This document shows, piece after piece, positions 37,362 to 49,883 of a DNA stretch of 64,000 nucleotides. The stretch is from Affinundibacterium flavidum. GTDB lineage: Bacteria; Pseudomonadota; Gammaproteobacteria; Burkholderiales; Burkholderiaceae_D. Every line of letters begins with the position of its first letter. Position 1 is the first letter of the stretch. The position numbers and the translations under genes are program-made. The notes beneath the pieces are model-generated. The model searched no databases. It was not told the DNA's origin and saw only the letters and a list, made by a program, of their open reading frames with translations. The stretch is taken from NCBI RefSeq assembly GCF_014284175.1, contig NZ_JACOGA010000006.1:124001-188000 (forward strand), given 5' to 3'.

Positions 37362-38018
37362 ATGAGTCGTTTTGATAAAGAAGCTCTGGGAAATGAGCTC
37401 AGAGATGGTATTGCCTCCTTAGGTCTGCCCTTAAATGAAGAGCAGGTAGAGAAGATGTTGTCCTACCTGGCTTTATTGATCAAATGGAATTCAGTCTACA
37501 ACCTGACTTCCATCCGTGATCCGCATGATATGGTTAAACAGCATTTGCTCGATTCTTTGTCAGCAGTACATGCTTTTACCCAAGCGAAGAATATTCTTGA
37601 TGTCGGTTCTGGCGGTGGTTTACCGGGTATCGTTTTGGCGATCGTTTTTCCGACGGCTTCGGTCACGATGATCGATATCGTGAATAAGAAGACCGCGTTC
37701 CTGACGCAAGTCAAAGCTGAGCTCAAACTCAAAAATGTCACCGTGCATACCGGGCGCGTTGAGCTCCTGAAAGTCGAGCACAAATTCGACGTGATTACGT
37801 CCCGCGCATTTTCTGAGCTGAATAATTTCATCAACTGGTCGCATCATCTGTTGACCGAGGATGGTCGCTTTTTAGCGATGAAGGGTGTTTCGCCAACCCA
37901 GGAAATTGAACGTCTGCCCGAAGGATGGGAAGTCGAAAGTATTGAACCTCTGCAAGTGCCAGGTCTGGATGTGGAAAGACATCTGGTGCATGTGAAGAAG
38001 CTTGCTTTAGCAAATTAA
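37362..38018 (+). CDS. rsmG: 16S rRNA (guanine-527-N7)-methyltransferase RsmG
   Basis: A 218-residue SAM methyltransferase for G527 of 16S rRNA. The SAM loop is ILDVGSGGGLPGIVLA; the conserved YNLTSIRDP and TSRAFSELNNF motifs of GidB are present. It begins three bases after the mnmG stop, so the two are translationally linked. Normal length. Confidence 0.95.
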   Translation: MSRFDKEALGNELRDGIASLGLPLNEEQVEKMLSYLALLIKWNSVYNLTSIRDPHDMVKQHLLDSLSAVHAFTQAKNILDVGSGGGLPGIVLAIVFPTASVTMIDIVNKKTAFLTQVKAELKLKNVTVHTGRVELLKVEHKFDVITSRAFSELNNFINWSHHLLTEDGRFLAMKGVSPTQEIERLPEGWEVESIEPLQVPGLDVERHLVHVKKLALAN

Positions 38019-38033
38019 GTTACACGTGAAACA
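38018..38033. promoter_or_regulatory. parS-like site 4
   Basis: AGTTACACGTGAAACA matches the consensus at 14 of 16 bases. It starts at the rsmG stop and sits 48 bp before parA. Confidence 0.75.
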
Positions 38034-38080
38034 GCAGTTCCGGGATTTTCTTTTAACCGCAATTATTCTAAAAAGTGTCT

Positions 38081-38860
38081 ATGGCTAAAATTTTTTGCGT
38101 TGCCAATCAAAAAGGTGGTGTAGGAAAAACTACTACAACGGTCAATCTGGCTGCGGGTTTAGCTAAGCTTGACCAGCGGGTTTTGCTGGTGGATTTGGAT
38201 CCCCAAGGTAACGCTACCATGGGCGCTGGCGTCAATAAAGCGAAGATAGAATTGTCTGTTTATCAAGTATTGTTGGGGATGGCAGATGTGAAATCTGCCG
38301 TGGTGAGATCAGAATCTGGTAAATTTGACATCCTTCCAGCGAACCGTGAACTCGCAGGTGCCGAAGTTGAAATGGTCGAGTTGGAAAACCGCGACAAGCG
38401 CCTGCGCTCAGCCTTAGACCAAGTGGGCGCTGACTACGACTTCATTTTGATCGATTGCCCACCGGCTTTATCGATGCTGACACTGAATGGTTTGTGCGCG
38501 GCGAATGGCGTGATTATTCCTATGCAATGTGAATACTATGCCTTGGAAGGATTATCGGATTTGGCGAATACGATTAAGAAGGTGTCCGCCAATTTAAACC
38601 CTGATCTGAAAATTGTCGGCCTGCTGCGTGTGATGTTTGATCCACGCATGACTTTGTCGCAGCAAGTTTCGGATCAGTTGGAACAGCATTTTGGCGACAA
38701 GGTATTTAAGACTGTGATCCCACGTAATGTACGTTTGGCCGAAGCGCCATCCTACGGCATCCCTGGCGTGGTGTTTGACCCATCGTCCAAAGGCGCGCAA
38801 GCCTATATTGCCTTTGGCGCAGAGATGGTGGAAAGAATTAAAGCTTTAGATAAGAAATAA
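38081..38860 (+). CDS. parA: Chromosome-partitioning ATPase ParA
   Basis: A 259-residue Walker-type ATPase that moves the origin region together with ParB-parS. The deviant Walker A is NQKGGVGKTTTTVNLA at residues 9-24; Walker A' VLLVDLDPQGNAT and Walker B DFILIDCPPAL are intact. There is no N-terminal HTH, so it is the chromosomal Soj type. The ATG at 38081 gives the usual start MAKIF; a GTG at 38075 is also in frame. Confidence 0.95.
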   Translation: MAKIFCVANQKGGVGKTTTTVNLAAGLAKLDQRVLLVDLDPQGNATMGAGVNKAKIELSVYQVLLGMADVKSAVVRSESGKFDILPANRELAGAEVEMVELENRDKRLRSALDQVGADYDFILIDCPPALSMLTLNGLCAANGVIIPMQCEYYALEGLSDLANTIKKVSANLNPDLKIVGLLRVMFDPRMTLSQQVSDQLEQHFGDKVFKTVIPRNVRLAEAPSYGIPGVVFDPSSKGAQAYIAFGAEMVERIKALDKK

Positions 38861-38882
38861 GAAGTAAACATTTAAGATAATT

Positions 38883-39776
38883 ATGGCAACTAAAAAACAA
38901 AAAGGCTTGGGGCGTGGCTTAGACGCTTTATTAGATGGTGCGGGCGATTTCGCCGAAGCGGTACCGACCGTGGTCGGCGCTCCAACCAGTTTGCCGGTCA
39001 CGCAAATGCAAGCGGGTAAATACCAGCCGCGCACTCGCATGGACGAGGGCGCATTGGCTGAATTGGCCGCGTCAATCAAAGCTCAGGGCTTGATGCAGCC
39101 CATCCTGGTGCGTCCTATCGGTCAGGCTAATGGGGTGACTAAGTACGAAATCATCGCCGGTGAGCGCCGCTTCCGCGCCTCGCAGATGGCAGGTCTAACT
39201 GAAGTCGCCGTGTTGGTGAAAGATGTTGATGACCAAGCCGCCGCAGCGATGGCCTTGATCGAAAACATTCAACGCGAAGATCTCAATCCCTTGGAGGAAG
39301 CGCAGGGCATACATCGTTTGATTTCCGATTTCACCTTCACGCATGAACAAGCTGCCAATGCGGTAGGGCGTTCGCGTAGTGCGGTATCAAATCTGTTGCG
39401 TCTGTTAAATCTGGCGCGTCCGGTACAAACCATGCTGATGGCGGGGGATATCGACATGGGCCATGCTCGCGCCTTATTGGCCGTTGATGCGGCCACCCAG
39501 ATTCAATTGGCGAATCAAGTCGTGGCAAAACGCATGTCGGTGCGTGACACAGAAAAGCTGGTCACCAAGACTACAGCTGAATTAGCGACACCCGCCAAAC
39601 AAAAAGATAAGGCTGAAAAATCACGCGATATCACCCGTTTGGAAGAAGAGTTGTCAGATTTGCTAGCAACCCAAGTGACTTTGAAGATGGGCAGCAAAGG
39701 TCGCGGTCAGATGCTGATTGATTTCGCGGATCTGGATTCTTTGGATGGCGTGATATTGAAGATTCGTGGACAGTAA
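38883..39776 (+). CDS. parB: Chromosome-partitioning protein ParB
   Basis: A 297-residue DNA-binding CTPase that loads at parS. N-terminal KKQKGLGRGLDALL contacts ParA. The CTP-binding motif is GERRFRASQMAG and NIQREDLNPLEEA, the helix-turn-helix is HEQAANAVGRSRSAVSNLLRLL, and the C-terminal dimer domain ends DGVILKIRG. It is 22 bp after parA, in one operon. Confidence 0.95.
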   Translation: MATKKQKGLGRGLDALLDGAGDFAEAVPTVVGAPTSLPVTQMQAGKYQPRTRMDEGALAELAASIKAQGLMQPILVRPIGQANGVTKYEIIAGERRFRASQMAGLTEVAVLVKDVDDQAAAAMALIENIQREDLNPLEEAQGIHRLISDFTFTHEQAANAVGRSRSAVSNLLRLLNLARPVQTMLMAGDIDMGHARALLAVDAATQIQLANQVVAKRMSVRDTEKLVTKTTAELATPAKQKDKAEKSRDITRLEEELSDLLATQVTLKMGSKGRGQMLIDFADLDSLDGVILKIRGQ

Positions 39777-39856
39777 TTTCTTTCATTTTGCTACCAAGTC
39801 AAAATGCGCAATTTGCGGTCGCTACACAAGTTATTAAGAGAAAACTTCACACACTT

Positions 39857-39953
39857 TAACGCCAAGACGCAGAGTCGCCGAGGAGCGTAGATAAAAGCGA
39901 AGATTTTACTAGTTTGCTCTGTGTATCTCTGCGCCTCAGCGTCTCGGCGTTGA
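39857..39953. repeat. Long imperfect palindrome after parB
   Basis: AACGCCAAGACGCAGAG (from 39858) pairs with a CTCTGCGCC...TCTCGGCGTT arm ending at 39951, with an AT-rich loop. The 532-bp spacer parB-atpI otherwise holds no gene. The element resembles widespread 'CGCCAAG-CGCAGAG' extragenic palindromes and could end parAB transcription. Confidence 0.65.
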
Positions 39954-40308
39954 GGGGGTTACGTTTCGGCTATGTGTGAGTGACAAAATAGCAATTTGTC
40001 CGATAATCCTCGGCAAACCTGCTAAATGATCGAAGACAATTGGGTAGATGACTTGCAAAACGAAATTTGTTGCATTGCATCAAACGTTTGACCTTGCTTA
40101 TACATGCACGTATAATTCCGTGGCTTTGGAAAATCTGCCTCATTGTCATCGAAAATTGCACTGAAATGACACAAAAGCAGCACCAAAATAGACCAAATAT
40201 AGCACCAATGTAGCGCAAACTAAGCACGAACTTAGTCTATAAAAAGAAGAAAAATACATATCGCGCATTGGTGGTAAACGAACATTTGTTGTAAAACTGG
40301 GGAGTGGC

Positions 40309-41474
<1,166 letters not shown>

Positions 41475-41573
41475 TCAGTAAGGTAGTTCAGTAATATTGG
41501 TTTTGAATTGAATCAGATTTAAGTTCTCAGTTTTTTGGTTTTAGTTTTTGGTTTTGGTATTTTAATTTTTTAA

Positions 41574-41834
<261 letters not shown>

Positions 41835-41911
41835 TTTAATTTCCTTTTCTACCGCGGTGTTGGTCATAGGATCAGCACTAGCGGAACGATAATTCACACA
41901 AGGAAACGACG

Positions 41912-42382
41912 ATGAATCTTAATCAAACCATGTGGTACCAAGCAGGGGTGTTCTTCATCCTGGCTTTGTTTACCATGAAATTCGTTTGGCCACCATTGAT
42001 TGGTGCCATCGATGCACGTATGAAAAAAATCGCAGACGGTTTATCCGCTGCGGATCAAGGGCAAGCCGCCATGAAAGAAGCTGAGAAAAAGATTCAGCTT
42101 GAATTGGCAGCCGCTCATGATAAAGGTATGACACAAATTGCTAACGCTGAAAAGCGTGGTCAGTTGATCGTAGAAGAAGCCAAGAATGCTGCGAATGCAG
42201 AAGCTGCGCGTATTATCGCTGCTGCTCAAGCGGAAGCTGCAAATCAAGTCACAAAAGCACGCGAAGAATTGCGCGACCAGGTTGCTACATTAGCAGTCAA
42301 AGGCGCAGAGCAAATTCTGAAACGTGAGGTTAACGCGTCTGCTCACGCAGATTTGTTGAACCAATTGAAGACTGAGCTGTAA
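41912..42382 (+). CDS. atpF: ATP synthase F0 subunit b
   Basis: A 156-residue stator subunit: one N-terminal membrane helix ([16 protein letters not shown]) and a long Ala/Glu/Lys/Gln-rich coiled coil with the end [32 protein letters not shown] precedes the ATG. Normal length. Confidence 0.95.
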   Translation: MNLNQTMWYQAGVFFILALFTMKFVWPPLIGAIDARMKKIADGLSAADQGQAAMKEAEKKIQLELAAAHDKGMTQIANAEKRGQLIVEEAKNAANAEAARIIAAAQAEAANQVTKAREELRDQVATLAVKGAEQILKREVNASAHADLLNQLKTEL

Positions 42383-42384
42383 TC

Positions 42385-42918
42385 ATGGCAGAACTCGCAA
42401 CGATCGCTCGTCCATACGCAGAAGCGTTGTATCGCGTTGCTAAGTCCGGCAACCTGTCCGCCTGGTCGGAACTGGTTGCTGAGATGGCGCAAGCCGCGGC
42501 GCACCCAGATGTAGTAGCTCTTGCACATAACCCCAAAGTCTCCGCAGCGCAAACTGCTGAGGCTTTCTTGTCCGTGTTGAAGTCACCTGTTAATGCTGAA
42601 GCGAAAAACTTCATCACTACATTGACTGAATATGACCGTTTAACCACGTTGCCAGAAATCGCTGTGCAATTTCACGCTTTGCAAAATGCCGACGCTGGCT
42701 CTGCAGACGCTGAAATCACCAGTGCATTTGAAATGACTGAAGCACAGGTTAAAGATTTGGCCGTAACACTGGAAAAGAAATTTGGTCGCAAACTGCACCC
42801 AACCGTGACAGTGGATTCGTCCCTGATCGGTGGTGTGCGTATCGTGGTTGGTGATCAAGTGTTAGATACTTCGGTTCGCGCTAAGCTGCAACAGATGCAC
42901 AACGCTCTGACGGCCTAA
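42385..42918 (+). CDS. atpH: ATP synthase F1 subunit delta
   Basis: A 177-residue stalk protein joining F1 to subunit b. The family start [15 protein letters not shown] and the C-terminal [30 protein letters not shown] are present. It begins two bases after atpF. Confidence 0.95.
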   Translation: MAELATIARPYAEALYRVAKSGNLSAWSELVAEMAQAAAHPDVVALAHNPKVSAAQTAEAFLSVLKSPVNAEAKNFITTLTEYDRLTTLPEIAVQFHALQNADAGSADAEITSAFEMTEAQVKDLAVTLEKKFGRKLHPTVTVDSSLIGGVRIVVGDQVLDTSVRAKLQQMHNALTA

Positions 42919-42937
42919 TTGGCAGTCAAAAGGGAGC

Positions 42938-43013
42938 CTCTATAAATTCAATTATAGAGATGCAGCACAAGGTGACTTAGTTGAAAAACCTTGGAGCAAT
43001 ACGAAAGTATTGC
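42938..43013 (+). other. Two hairpins in the atpH-atpA spacer
   Basis: The 175-bp spacer holds CTCTATAA-ATTCAA-TTATAGAG (42938-42959) and GCAATAC-GAAA-GTATTGC (42996-43013, GNRA-type loop). Neither is followed by a T-run, so they look like mRNA processing or stability elements rather than terminators. Confidence 0.6.
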
Positions 43014-43093
43014 GAGGAAAATCAACGCAGTGATGCGCTCTAGAATTGGATTTTAGTGGTTCCCGAAAGAATGAAATAATTTTAGGAGTTTGT

Positions 43094-44635
43094 ATGCAAC
43101 TCAACCCATCAGAAATCAGCGAGTTGATCAAGAGCCGTATTCAAGGCCTTGGCGACGGTGCTGAGATTCGTAATCAAGGTACGGTTATTTCCGTTACCGA
43201 CGGCATCTGCCGCATCCACGGTTTGTCCGACGCGATGCAAGGCGAGATGTTGGAATTCCCAGGCAATACATTTGGTCTGGCTTTGAACTTGGAACGTGAT
43301 TCCGTTGGTGCCGTTATTCTCGGTGACTACGAGCACATCTCTGAAGGCGACACAGTGAAATGTACTGGTCGTATTTTGGAAGTTCCTATCGGCCCAGAAT
43401 TGCGCGGCCGCGTTGTCAATGCATTGGGTCAACCAATCGACGGCAAAGGTCCTATCAATGCAAAATTGTCTGCACCAATCGAAAAGATTGCTCCAGGCGT
43501 TATTGCACGTCAATCCGTTTCTCAACCATTGCAAACTGGTTTGAAGTCTATCGACTCCATGGTTCCAGTTGGTCGTGGTCAGCGTGAATTGATCATTGGC
43601 GATCGTCAAACTGGTAAAACAGCGGTAGCGATTGATGCGATCATCAACCAAAAAGGTCAAGACGTTACATGTATCTATGTAGCGATTGGTCAAAAAGCCT
43701 CTTCCGTTAAAAACGTCGTACGTGCTTTAGAAGCACACGGCGCGATGGAATACACGATCGTTGTTGCAGCAACTGCAGCTGAATCTGCAGCGATGCAATA
43801 CGTATCCGCATACTCCGGTTGTGCGATGGGTGAATACTTCCGTGATCGCGGCGAAGACGCATTGATCGTTTATGATGATTTGTCTAAGCAAGCTGTGGCT
43901 TACCGTCAAGTTTCCTTGTTGTTGCGCCGTCCACCAGGCCGTGAAGCTTACCCAGGTGACGTGTTCTATTTGCACTCACGTTTATTAGAGCGCGCAGCAC
44001 GTGTTAACCCAGACTACGTTGAGGCTTTCACTCAAGGTGCGGTAAAAGGTAAGACAGGTTCTTTGACAGCATTGCCTATCATTGAAACTCAAGCTGGTGA
44101 CGTTTCTGCTTTCGTTCCAACTAACGTCATTTCTATTACTGACGGTCAGATTTTCTTGGAAACTTCTTTGTTTAACGCCGGTATTCGTCCAGCGATTAAC
44201 GCGGGTATTTCCGTGTCTCGCGTTGGTGGTGCTGCTCAAACTAAAGTTATCAAAAACTTGTCCGGCGGTATTCGTACTGACTTGGCGCAGTATCGTGAAT
44301 TGGCTGCGTTTGCGCAGTTCGCGTCTGATCTGGATGAAGCAACACGTAAGCAATTGGATCGTGGTGCACGTGTTACTGAATTGTTGAAACAAGCTCAGTA
44401 CGCACCATTGTCAATTTCTCTGATGGCTGTCACTTTGTTCGCAGTGAACAAAGGCTTCTTGGATGATGTACCTGTGAAGAAAGTTTTGGCTTTCGAAGCT
44501 GGCGTACACAACTTCATGAAAACTAGCCATGCAGCCTTGTTGCAAAAGATTGAAGAGACTAAGCAGTTGGACAAAGATGGCGAAGCTGCCATGGCTGCCG
44601 CAATCGCTGATTTCAAAAAATCCGGCGCGTTTTAA
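43094..44635 (+). CDS. atpA: ATP synthase F1 subunit alpha
   Basis: A 513-residue nucleotide-binding subunit. Walker A is [13 protein letters not shown], Walker B region [12 protein letters not shown], and the alpha signature [17 protein letters not shown] is present. The ATG at 43094 has TAGGAG upstream; the frame is open further 5' (43046) but that part is not family-like. Confidence 0.97.
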   Translation: MQLNPSEISELIKSRIQGLGDGAEIRNQGTVISVTDGICRIHGLSDAMQGEMLEFPGNTFGLALNLERDSVGAVILGDYEHISEGDTVKCTGRILEVPIGPELRGRVVNALGQPIDGKGPINAKLSAPIEKIAPGVIARQSVSQPLQTGLKSIDSMVPVGRGQRELIIGDRQTGKTAVAIDAIINQKGQDVTCIYVAIGQKASSVKNVVRALEAHGAMEYTIVVAATAAESAAMQYVSAYSGCAMGEYFRDRGEDALIVYDDLSKQAVAYRQVSLLLRRPPGREAYPGDVFYLHSRLLERAARVNPDYVEAFTQGAVKGKTGSLTALPIIETQAGDVSAFVPTNVISITDGQIFLETSLFNAGIRPAINAGISVSRVGGAAQTKVIKNLSGGIRTDLAQYRELAAFAQFASDLDEATRKQLDRGARVTELLKQAQYAPLSISLMAVTLFAVNKGFLDDVPVKKVLAFEAGVHNFMKTSHAALLQKIEETKQLDKDGEAAMAAAIADFKKSGAF

Positions 44636-44662
44636 TTACTTATAGCTTGAAGGAGTTTACTC

Positions 44663-45532
44663 ATGGCTGTAGGTAAAGAGATACGTGGCAAGATCAAGAG
44701 CGTAGAGAATACGAAGAAGATCACGAAGGCGATGGAAATGGTCGCCGCTTCTAAAATGCGTAAAGCGCAGGAAAGAATGCGTGCGGCTCGTCCGTACAGT
44801 GAAAAGATTCGTACGATCACAGCTAACTTGTCACAAGCTAACCCAGAGTACACGCATCCTTTCATGGTTCAACAAGACCAATCCAAGAAAGTTGGATTGG
44901 TTGTTGTGACGACAGATAAGGGTTTGTGCGGTGGCTTGAATACCAACGTTTTGCGTTTGGTCACCAATAAAATGCGTGAACTTGAAGCTCAGGGTTCAAA
45001 AATTGAAGCGGTCGCAATTGGTAATAAAGGTCTTGGTTTCCTGAATCGTGTAGGTGCAAAAGTTGTGTCGCATGCGACGCAATTGGGTGATACACCCCAC
45101 CTCGATAAATTGATTGGTCCAGTGAAGTTGTTATTGGATGCGTATCAGGAAGGCAAAATCGATGCGGTTTACTTAAGCTACACGAAATTCATTAACACCA
45201 TGAAGCAAGAGCCCGTGTTAGAGCAATTATTGCCTCTGACAGCGGACAAGCTGGAAACAAATAAAGCCCAACATTCTTGGGACTATATTTACGAACCAGA
45301 TGCGGCTGCGGTGATCGATGAATTGTTGATACGTTATGTTGAAGCTTTGATTTATCAAGCGGTTGCAGAAAACATGGCGTCTGAACAATCGGCACGTATG
45401 GTGGCGATGAAGTCAGCAAGTGATAACGCAGGTAGTGTGATTGGTGAGTTGAAGTTGATTTACAACAAAACTCGTCAAGCCGCTATTACCAAAGAGCTTT
45501 CCGAGATCGTCGCCGGCGCGGCAGCGGTCTAA
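44663..45532 (+). CDS. atpG: ATP synthase F1 subunit gamma
   Basis: A 289-residue central rotor shaft. The family start [28 protein letters not shown] and end [20 protein letters not shown] are the two helices of the coiled coil. [10 protein letters not shown] is typical. GAAGGAG precedes the ATG. Confidence 0.97.
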   Translation: MAVGKEIRGKIKSVENTKKITKAMEMVAASKMRKAQERMRAARPYSEKIRTITANLSQANPEYTHPFMVQQDQSKKVGLVVVTTDKGLCGGLNTNVLRLVTNKMRELEAQGSKIEAVAIGNKGLGFLNRVGAKVVSHATQLGDTPHLDKLIGPVKLLLDAYQEGKIDAVYLSYTKFINTMKQEPVLEQLLPLTADKLETNKAQHSWDYIYEPDAAAVIDELLIRYVEALIYQAVAENMASEQSARMVAMKSASDNAGSVIGELKLIYNKTRQAAITKELSEIVAGAAAV

Positions 45533-45544
45533 TTAGCGGTCTAA

Positions 45545-45715
45545 TGCAGTTTAGCTCCTCCCCTCGAATTTTAATTTTTGGGGGAGGTTGGGAGGGGGAT
45601 GGGTTTATTTTGGGGTACTAAAAGTCGCGTTTAATTTTTTCTTAGTTACTCGCGGTTTACCCCATCCCCACCCCGGCCCTCGCCCAGAGTGAAAACTCGG
45701 GGGAGGGAGTTGAAG
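45545..45715. repeat. C/G-rich palindromic element, copy 1 (atpG-atpD)
   Basis: The spacer contains CTCCTCCCCTCG...GGGGGAGG, then GGGAGGGGGATGGG. The complementary arm is CCCCATCCCCACCCCGGCCC...GGGGGAGGGAG. This is the same type as copy 2 after atpD. Confidence 0.7.
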
Positions 45716-45718
45716 TGA

Positions 45719-47152
<1,434 letters not shown>

Positions 47153-47194
47153 TTAGCCAAGAGGAGAGAGCGACTTCTATCATTTGATGGTAGG

Positions 47195-47330
47195 AGAATC
47201 TCCCTCCCCTTCAAGGGGAGGGTTGGGGTGGGGATGGGGTAAAGTCTGAGTAACATCAGACAAAGTTAACAACCTCATCAAGCGAACCCCCTCCCCCTCC
47301 CAGCCTCCCCCTTGAAGGGGGAGGGGCAAA
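47195..47330. repeat. C/G-rich palindromic element, copy 2 (atpD-atpC)
   Basis: Nearly the whole spacer is a long imperfect inverted repeat. CTCCCTCCCCTTCAAGGGGA...GGGGTGGGGATGGGG at the left pairs with the CCCCCTCCCCCTCCC...CTTGAAGGGGGAGGGG arm at the right, around an AT-rich loop. Confidence 0.8.
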
Positions 47331-47347
47331 ACAGAAAAGGTTAGCAC

Positions 47348-47770
47348 ATGGCACATACTATTCACGTTGACGTGGTTTCCGCAGAAGAGTTGATCTTTTC
47401 TGGCGAAGCTGAATTCGTCGCGTTGCCGGGTGAATCAGGTGAATTGGGTATTTATCCAAAACACACACCATTGATCACACGTATCAAGCCAGGCGCAGTA
47501 CGTATTAAGGTTGCAGGTCAAGCGGAAGACGAATTTGTATTCGTTGCCGGCGGTATCCTGGAAGTTCAGCCTGATACAGTCACTGTATTGGCCGATACGG
47601 CGATTCGTGGTCATGATCTTGATGAAGCGAAAGCAGCAGAAGCTAAGAAATTGGCGGAAGAAGCTTTGGTTAATCGCGATGCAGGCATCGACTACGCGCA
47701 AGCGCAAGCCGAGCTGCAATCAGCGATCGCGCAATTGGCAGCGATACAGAAATTACGTTCGAAGCGTTAA
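47348..47770 (+). CDS. atpC: ATP synthase F1 subunit epsilon
   Basis: A 140-residue regulatory stalk subunit: beta-sandwich ([32 protein letters not shown]) and two C-terminal helices. It closes the atp operon and is followed by a terminator. Confidence 0.95.
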   Translation: MAHTIHVDVVSAEELIFSGEAEFVALPGESGELGIYPKHTPLITRIKPGAVRIKVAGQAEDEFVFVAGGILEVQPDTVTVLADTAIRGHDLDEAKAAEAKKLAEEALVNRDAGIDYAQAQAELQSAIAQLAAIQKLRSKR

Positions 47771-47847
47771 TTCTGCAAAGATTTTACTTTGTAGAAAGCA
47801 GTAAAAGTTAGAAGATATTGGTTTTACGATATTAGTCTTAAGAGAAA

Positions 47848-47875
47848 AGAGGCAGCTACGGCTGCCTTTTTCTTT
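47848..47875 (+). terminator. Terminator of the atp operon
   Basis: GGCAGC-TACG-GCTGCC (47851-47866) with a T-rich tail. Confidence 0.88.
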
Positions 47876-47905
47876 TTCCACATGATTTTTGTAGGGAGTT
47901 GAAAT

Positions 47906-48382
47906 ATGTCAGAAGGGTTGATTGATCATCTCATTGACGATCGCAATAATGATCGTATTAATGATCGCATTAATGATCTGCTAGGCACCGCGAAGACTAT
48001 TGCCATCGTCGGCATCTCGAATAAACCAGAGCGCGACAGTTACAAAGTGGCAGAGTACTTACAAAAGCATGGCTACAAAATTGTGGCGGTGAATCCACAC
48101 CAAGCGGGCAATACCATTTTAGGTGAGCACTGTTATCCGAGCTTGGAAGAAGCGCAACGACAAACAAGTCTCAGCATCGATATCGTTGACTGTTTCCGTA
48201 AATCAGAAGATATTCCTGCCATACTGACAGAAGCGATAGCAGTCAAAGCTGCAGCACTCTGGATGCAGCTAGGCATCGTTAATGATACTGCCGCAAATCA
48301 GGCACGCGCCGCCGGATTAGAAGTGGTGATGGATAAATGCACCAAGATAGAACATAAGCGTTTGCACAATATCGTCGAATAG
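47906..48382 (+). CDS. CoA-binding protein (YccU-type)
   Basis: A 158-residue Rossmann-fold protein of the CoA-binding family (GISNKPERDSYKVAEYLQKHGYKIVAVNP, then WMQLGIVND). The role of YccU-like proteins is unknown, possibly acyl-CoA or thioester metabolism. Odd: the N-terminus contains a DNA tandem repeat of about 12 bp (47937-47980) giving repeated DRxND, absent from ordinary members. GTAGGGAG precedes the ATG. Confidence 0.85.
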   Translation: MSEGLIDHLIDDRNNDRINDRINDLLGTAKTIAIVGISNKPERDSYKVAEYLQKHGYKIVAVNPHQAGNTILGEHCYPSLEEAQRQTSLSIDIVDCFRKSEDIPAILTEAIAVKAAALWMQLGIVNDTAANQARAAGLEVVMDKCTKIEHKRLHNIVE

Positions 48383-48403
48383 ATCAAGCGGGAGTGATTA
48401 GGC

Positions 48404-49213
48404 ATGAATATCTCAGCACAATTTCTGGCTTCAAACAAAACGCTCTTGCAAGATAAAGATGCGGGATTGCATGCTTTTTCTTCTGACAGCAATAAGACCT
48501 TGATGAAAGAAAAGACGCTGGAGCTCAGTGCGCAAATCGCCGAGTTTCAAAATATCCTGTACGCCCAACAAAAACATAAACTGCTGATTGTGCTGCAAGG
48601 TATGGATACGTCGGGCAAAGATGGTACGGTCAGAGTCGTTTTCGGCGCATCCAATCCTGCTGGTGTACGTAGCGTTAGCTTTAAAGCGCCGAGCAGTGTT
48701 GAACTCGCCCACGATTATTTATGGCGCATCCATCAGCAAGTTCCCGCCGCCGGTGAGTTAGTTATCTTTAATCGCAGTCATTACGAAGATGTCTTGATCA
48801 CGCGTGTACATGGCTGGATCACCACTGAAGAAGTCAAACGACGCTACGCGCACATCAATGCCTTTGAACGTATGTTGAGTGAAACGGGAACGACCATCCT
48901 AAAATTCTTTTTACACATTTCTAAAGATGAGCAAAAAGAGCGACTTGAAGAGCGTCTCAAAGATCCGCATAAACATTGGAAATTTGATCCGCAAGATCTG
49001 ACAGAACGTGCGTCTTGGAAAGACTATCAGGATGCCTATCAAGCGGCGATCAGTGCCACGCATACCGAACAAGCACCTTGGCACATTATTCCCGCCAATT
49101 CCAAAACTCAACGTAATCTCATCATCGCCAGCATCGTTGCCGAGACACTCGCGAGCTTGAATCTCAGCTACCCAGATCCACATCCGGAATACTTTAAAAT
49201 CAAAGTTGAATAG
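48404..49213 (+). CDS. PPK2-family polyphosphate kinase
   Basis: A 269-residue kinase that uses polyphosphate to phosphorylate nucleotides, or the reverse. Walker A is VLQGMDTSGKDGTV (about residues 65-78), lid and Walker B-like FNRSHYEDVLITRVHGW, and the KFFLHISKDEQKERL block are those of the PPK2 class. A short, single-domain member (about 270 residues), which suggests class I or III. ADP or AMP preference cannot be told. It is 21 bp after the CoA-binding gene. Confidence 0.9.
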   Translation: MNISAQFLASNKTLLQDKDAGLHAFSSDSNKTLMKEKTLELSAQIAEFQNILYAQQKHKLLIVLQGMDTSGKDGTVRVVFGASNPAGVRSVSFKAPSSVELAHDYLWRIHQQVPAAGELVIFNRSHYEDVLITRVHGWITTEEVKRRYAHINAFERMLSETGTTILKFFLHISKDEQKERLEERLKDPHKHWKFDPQDLTERASWKDYQDAYQAAISATHTEQAPWHIIPANSKTQRNLIIASIVAETLASLNLSYPDPHPEYFKIKVE

Positions 49214-49250
49214 CTTAAAAAAGCAGCAATAATTTGTTTGAAAAATATCT

Positions 49251-49419
49251 TTATCCACAAAATAATAAAAGAAATTTATCCCAAGAAATTATTTTGTAAA
49301 AAATCAACATGAATTAAATTGTTTATTTTCAATGAGTTACGAATGCAATTTAATTCAAACTCTGTCGTCATGCCGTAGCGCACCAAATTATTCATTAATT
49401 ACCCACAAAGTTATCCACA
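49251..49419. promoter_or_regulatory. AT-rich region with two DnaA boxes
   Basis: Perfect TTATCCACA at 49251-49259 and 49411-49419 in the same orientation, with an AT-rich stretch between. The second is followed by GATTTTT as in the spacer near 21700. No gene is inside. Confidence 0.55.
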
Positions 49420-49481
49420 GATTTTTCGCTGCAGTCTGAGTGTTAATTAGTTGGATATGCGTTTGACTATTTCCTCGTCCA

Positions 49482-49820
49482 TCAACGCCCATTGGAAGCT
49501 AAAGAGGTGATGCTTTTTCGTCTTAAGTCGAGGACGTGACTCCATTTCCTGTGCACGGCAAAGTAATGCGATTCTGCTTCATCTATGAGCTTAACTATCG
49601 CCTGAACAGGAGTCCGCTTCGTTGTGCTCGAAAGCCTTGCCAACGCACGCTTGAAGCTGTCCACAAAAATTCGTAGCGGAAACTGAAAAGCAAAACCAAT
49701 GATTTCAGAAGCACCTAAATCATGAGCATGATTGAGATGATGGAATAGCTGAGTCAGTTTAGATACGCAAAATTGCTTACCAAAATGTCGCAAAAAAACA
49801 CAAATTGGGAACGTTTCCAA
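49482..49820 (-). CDS. Possible small hypothetical protein
   Basis: A 112-residue open frame in the 1.15-kb gap between ppk2 and the receptor. It has varied, protein-like composition (LFHHLNHAHDLGASEIIGF, KLIDEAESHYFAVHRKW) but no recognised family, no good ribosome site, and its 5' end lies against the receptor's promoter region. It may be a decayed gene. Confidence 0.25.
   Translation of the reverse strand: METFPICVFLRHFGKQFCVSKLTQLFHHLNHAHDLGASEIIGFAFQFPLRIFVDSFKRALARLSSTTKRTPVQAIVKLIDEAESHYFAVHRKWSHVLDLRRKSITSLASNGR
49806..49819. promoter_or_regulatory. Upstream LacI-type operator
   Basis: TGGGAACGTTTCCA, a near-perfect palindrome of the same type as the site at 49870, placed just upstream of the -35 box. 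Confidence 0.65.
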
Positions 49821-49827
49821 AAAAATC

Positions 49828-49857
49828 TTGACACTAATTTTTAATGAGTGCTATATT
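49828..49857 (+). promoter_or_regulatory. Sigma-70 promoter of the receptor gene
   Basis: TTGACA (49828-49833), an 18-bp spacer and TATATT (49852-49857). The transcript would have a leader of about 500 nt before the ATG at 50366. Confidence 0.75.
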
Positions 49858-49869
49858 CCAAATCACAAA

Positions 49870-49883
49870 TGGAAACGATTCCA
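49870..49883. promoter_or_regulatory. LacI-type operator downstream of the promoter
   Basis: TGGAAACGATTCCA, a 14-bp palindrome with central CG, typical of LacI/GalR regulators. The same sequence in reverse complement occurs upstream of the GH16 gene at 63918. Confidence 0.8.

Noticed and set aside
47930..47985. Short tandem repeats considered as a CRISPR-like array
   Set aside because: The unit is 12 bp without spacers and lies in a coding sequence; no cas genes are present.
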